This document shows, piece after piece, positions 62,261-64,000 of a DNA stretch of 64,000 nucleotides. Below the pieces are notes generated by a model. That model saw only the letters and a program-made list of their open reading frames with translations, was not told the DNA's origin and did not search any database. The translations under genes were made by a program, and so were the position numbers. Position 1 is the stretch's first letter, and every line of letters starts with the position of its first letter. Source of the DNA: Drosophila pseudoobscura (taxonomy: Eukaryota; Arthropoda; Insecta; Diptera; Drosophilidae); contig NC_046679.1 in the NCBI RefSeq assembly GCF_009870125.1, positions 11,036,001 through 11,100,000 on the forward strand, written 5' to 3'.

Positions 62261-63162
62261 CCGGGCCTGTCGTACAGTCGTCGCCTGTTGCTAGGGATCA
62301 AGTATGACTATTGTCTCGGCTTAATTGTTTAGCTTGATTATGGCCAGGCTGCTAATGAAACTCATATGAGAGCATAAAAACAAGTGACTGGCCGAGATGG
62401 AGACCGTAGCCTTTGCCACTAATTGAGGAATGCTGTCTCGGGCCCCGGTCTGGGCCGGGGTCTGATTGGGGCGTGATTTGCGCAATGCTAAAATGGGTTC
62501 AAGTGGGTTTTAACTAATTTTGATTAGCGGCTTTTTGTGGATGCGGCGGGGACGTGATATTTTTGAAATGTGCTAATTAAAGTCATATATGTCGGACTAT
62601 TAATATTAATGCAAATATATATGCGGTGTGATCTACTGCTGCGATATCGAGATTACCATAAACATAATGTGCTAATTGGTGAAACTTTAAACAAATTAAT
62701 TTGCGCAGTCGCCACAAAAATAGAGTCCAACTAATTAGTCAGCCCGCCAGCCATTAGGCCAACACCAACCAACACAAGACCAATGGCAAAGTCCAAACAG
62801 AGACAGAGCCAGAGCCAGAGCCAGGCTTAAGCTAATTGATTTATTTTCGTGTTTGCCTTCCCCAACCAAAATGGTCGACTCGTCTCGTCTCCATCCCAAG
62901 CCTGTGGCAGCTGACTCAACTTTCTGTGCCTCGACTATCACGAGCATTACGAGGCTCGAAGCTGGATGCTGGTAGGGGAGCCAGCACATGACAAACCCAC
63001 TTGATAATTATGATGGCTTCTATATACACATGATCGAATTAGCACTTTGATTTAGTCTCGCCTTACGTTAACATGACTACAGAACCAAGCAAAATGCAAT
63101 TAAGACAATCAACGGCAGAATGAAGAACGGGCCCCGAGTGAGTTATAACCGGGCTAATGATG

Positions 63163-63360
63163 CACTCAGAGAAAAGCAGTGCGAAAAGAATTGAAATACG
63201 ATATATCATCTTTAATCTGGCGATGTTTTGCTTTAGAATTCATATCAGAACTCATAAATTGTACTGTGTATAAGTGTCTATAGGATTCCTCTAAGTAAAT
63301 CATTTTCACTGTTTTTCCAAGACTGCTACAATCATTTCCTGATTGGGTTTTCTCACAGTG
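63163..63360. repeat. AT-rich island with weak inverted ends
   Basis: The left end reads CACTCAGAGAAAAG and the right end, on the other strand, CACTGTGAGAAAA, with an AT-rich interior of about 200 bp. It is a weaker instance of the pattern at 47,052-47,322. Confidence 0.2.
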
Positions 63361-64000
63361 ACCTGCAACATGGCGGCGCCTGCTCGGGGAATAAACAAAT
63401 TTCCAGCAAAGCCTTTAAAGCCGCGCTTTCGAGCCAAGGCAATGGCCGCCCTGCACACCAGTCGACTGACCAATCAAAGCGGCCAATTTCCAGTTTGCCA
63501 CTTGCTGTGCCCGCTAGCCAAGTTAGCAGTGGGCTTTTGAATCCCGTCTGGAATCGTAGTACCTTCTCCTGGGAAGGATTGTTCAACCATAGACGTGTGT
63601 TTGTGCGGAACAAAATTGCAAAATTTGCATAAAAACACACACAGAGTAGAGTAGTGGAAGTGGCACGACGACCGACGACCGACATCGCCTGACACATTAT
63701 GTCATTATTATATCGTTGCAACGTGTAATTGGAGGAAAAGTTTTGCCGCCAAATGACAAATGCATGCCCCAAAACGGACGAGAAAACATCAAAAAGCCGC
63801 CGTCGAGCTTATGAATTACAAATAACCAGGCGACCAGGCAATGAAATGGTCCCAGGTGGGCGTGGCAGCCGCATCTGCATACACTCCGGCCAGAGCCAGG
63901 CCGAAAGGAGCAGGTCCACTGGGAGAAAAAAAATCAATGTACGAAATCGAATGGAAATCAAGCATAACCTTGGATAACTGGAATCTAAAGAAAGCGAGAT

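Larger units (their letters stand above)
51746..64000. other. Right-hand non-coding region; no gene recognised
   Basis: Twelve kilobases without a supportable coding exon. It holds simple repeats, a G-rich hexamer array (52,634-52,663), AT-rich intervals (about 55,020-55,170 and 60,880-61,490), GC-rich blocks with poly-purine/pyrimidine bias (53,500-53,640 and 60,100-60,400), and single Tinman-type heptamers at 52,267, 62,499 and 62,998. If gene order matches D. melanogaster, the C15 homeobox gene would lie further right; I found no homeodomain sequence here. Confidence 0.6.

Overview
The window looks like a stretch of a fly chromosome, most likely an obscura-group Drosophila (pseudoobscura-like). 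The evidence is the ladybird homeobox gene pair, long GA/CT-rich promoters, abundant short tandem repeats in non-coding DNA, and degenerate DINE-1/SGM-like repeats. Species assignment is inference. Only about 3 kb of 64 kb can be supported as protein-coding; the rest is intron and intergenic DNA of a developmental-regulator locus, the 93DE-type NK homeobox cluster (in D. melanogaster tin, bap, lbl, lbe, C15, slou).

Layout. 1-17,692: intron of ladybird late (lbl, minus strand). No homeodomain exon was found here, so it should lie beyond base 1. 17,693-18,455: lbl first coding exon (254 codons, eh1-type FSIADILG motif, phase-1 donor). 18,456-26,844: lbl promoter region (GAGA-rich) and the lbl/lbe intergenic region. 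26,845-30,938: complete ladybird early (lbe, minus strand), two coding exons and a 2.56-kb intron, 511 aa with a full homeodomain. 30,939-about 49,250: upstream of lbe, with a GAGA/PHO-rich promoter and scattered Wnt-type (TCF/Pangolin) sites. 49,808-50,980: a complete, intronless acyl-CoA delta-9 desaturase on the plus strand, bracketed by two inverted copies of one degenerate repeat. 51,745-64,000: no gene recognised.

Main discoveries. (1) A conserved non-coding element of about 75 bp occurs twice, in the lbl intron (2154-2230) and about 6.6 kb upstream of the lbe ATG (37,585-37,659, opposite strand). Each copy holds a TCF site and an AGATGGCGCTC core. It looks like a duplicated regulatory element shared by the two ladybird genes. 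(2) Five of the eleven GATCAAAG/CTTTGATC octamers found by eye lie at 2.16-5.15 kb, and four of these five have adjacent Helper-like (GCCGCCR-type) motifs, as expected of a Wingless-responsive enhancer; ladybird genes are known wg targets. (3) The desaturase sits between two inverted copies of a DINE-1/SGM-like repeat, and its only clear TATA box lies inside the upstream copy. This suggests retroposition or capture into the homeobox cluster with an exapted promoter. Clustered Tinman-type sites, a candidate unannotated promoter at 45.9-46.4 kb, and three AT-rich islands with inverted CACTGA-type ends are also recorded.

Functionally, lbl and lbe encode paralogous homeodomain transcription factors for muscle, heart and epidermal identity, and most of the surrounding DNA is probably cis-regulatory. 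The desaturase is a lipid enzyme unrelated to its neighbours.
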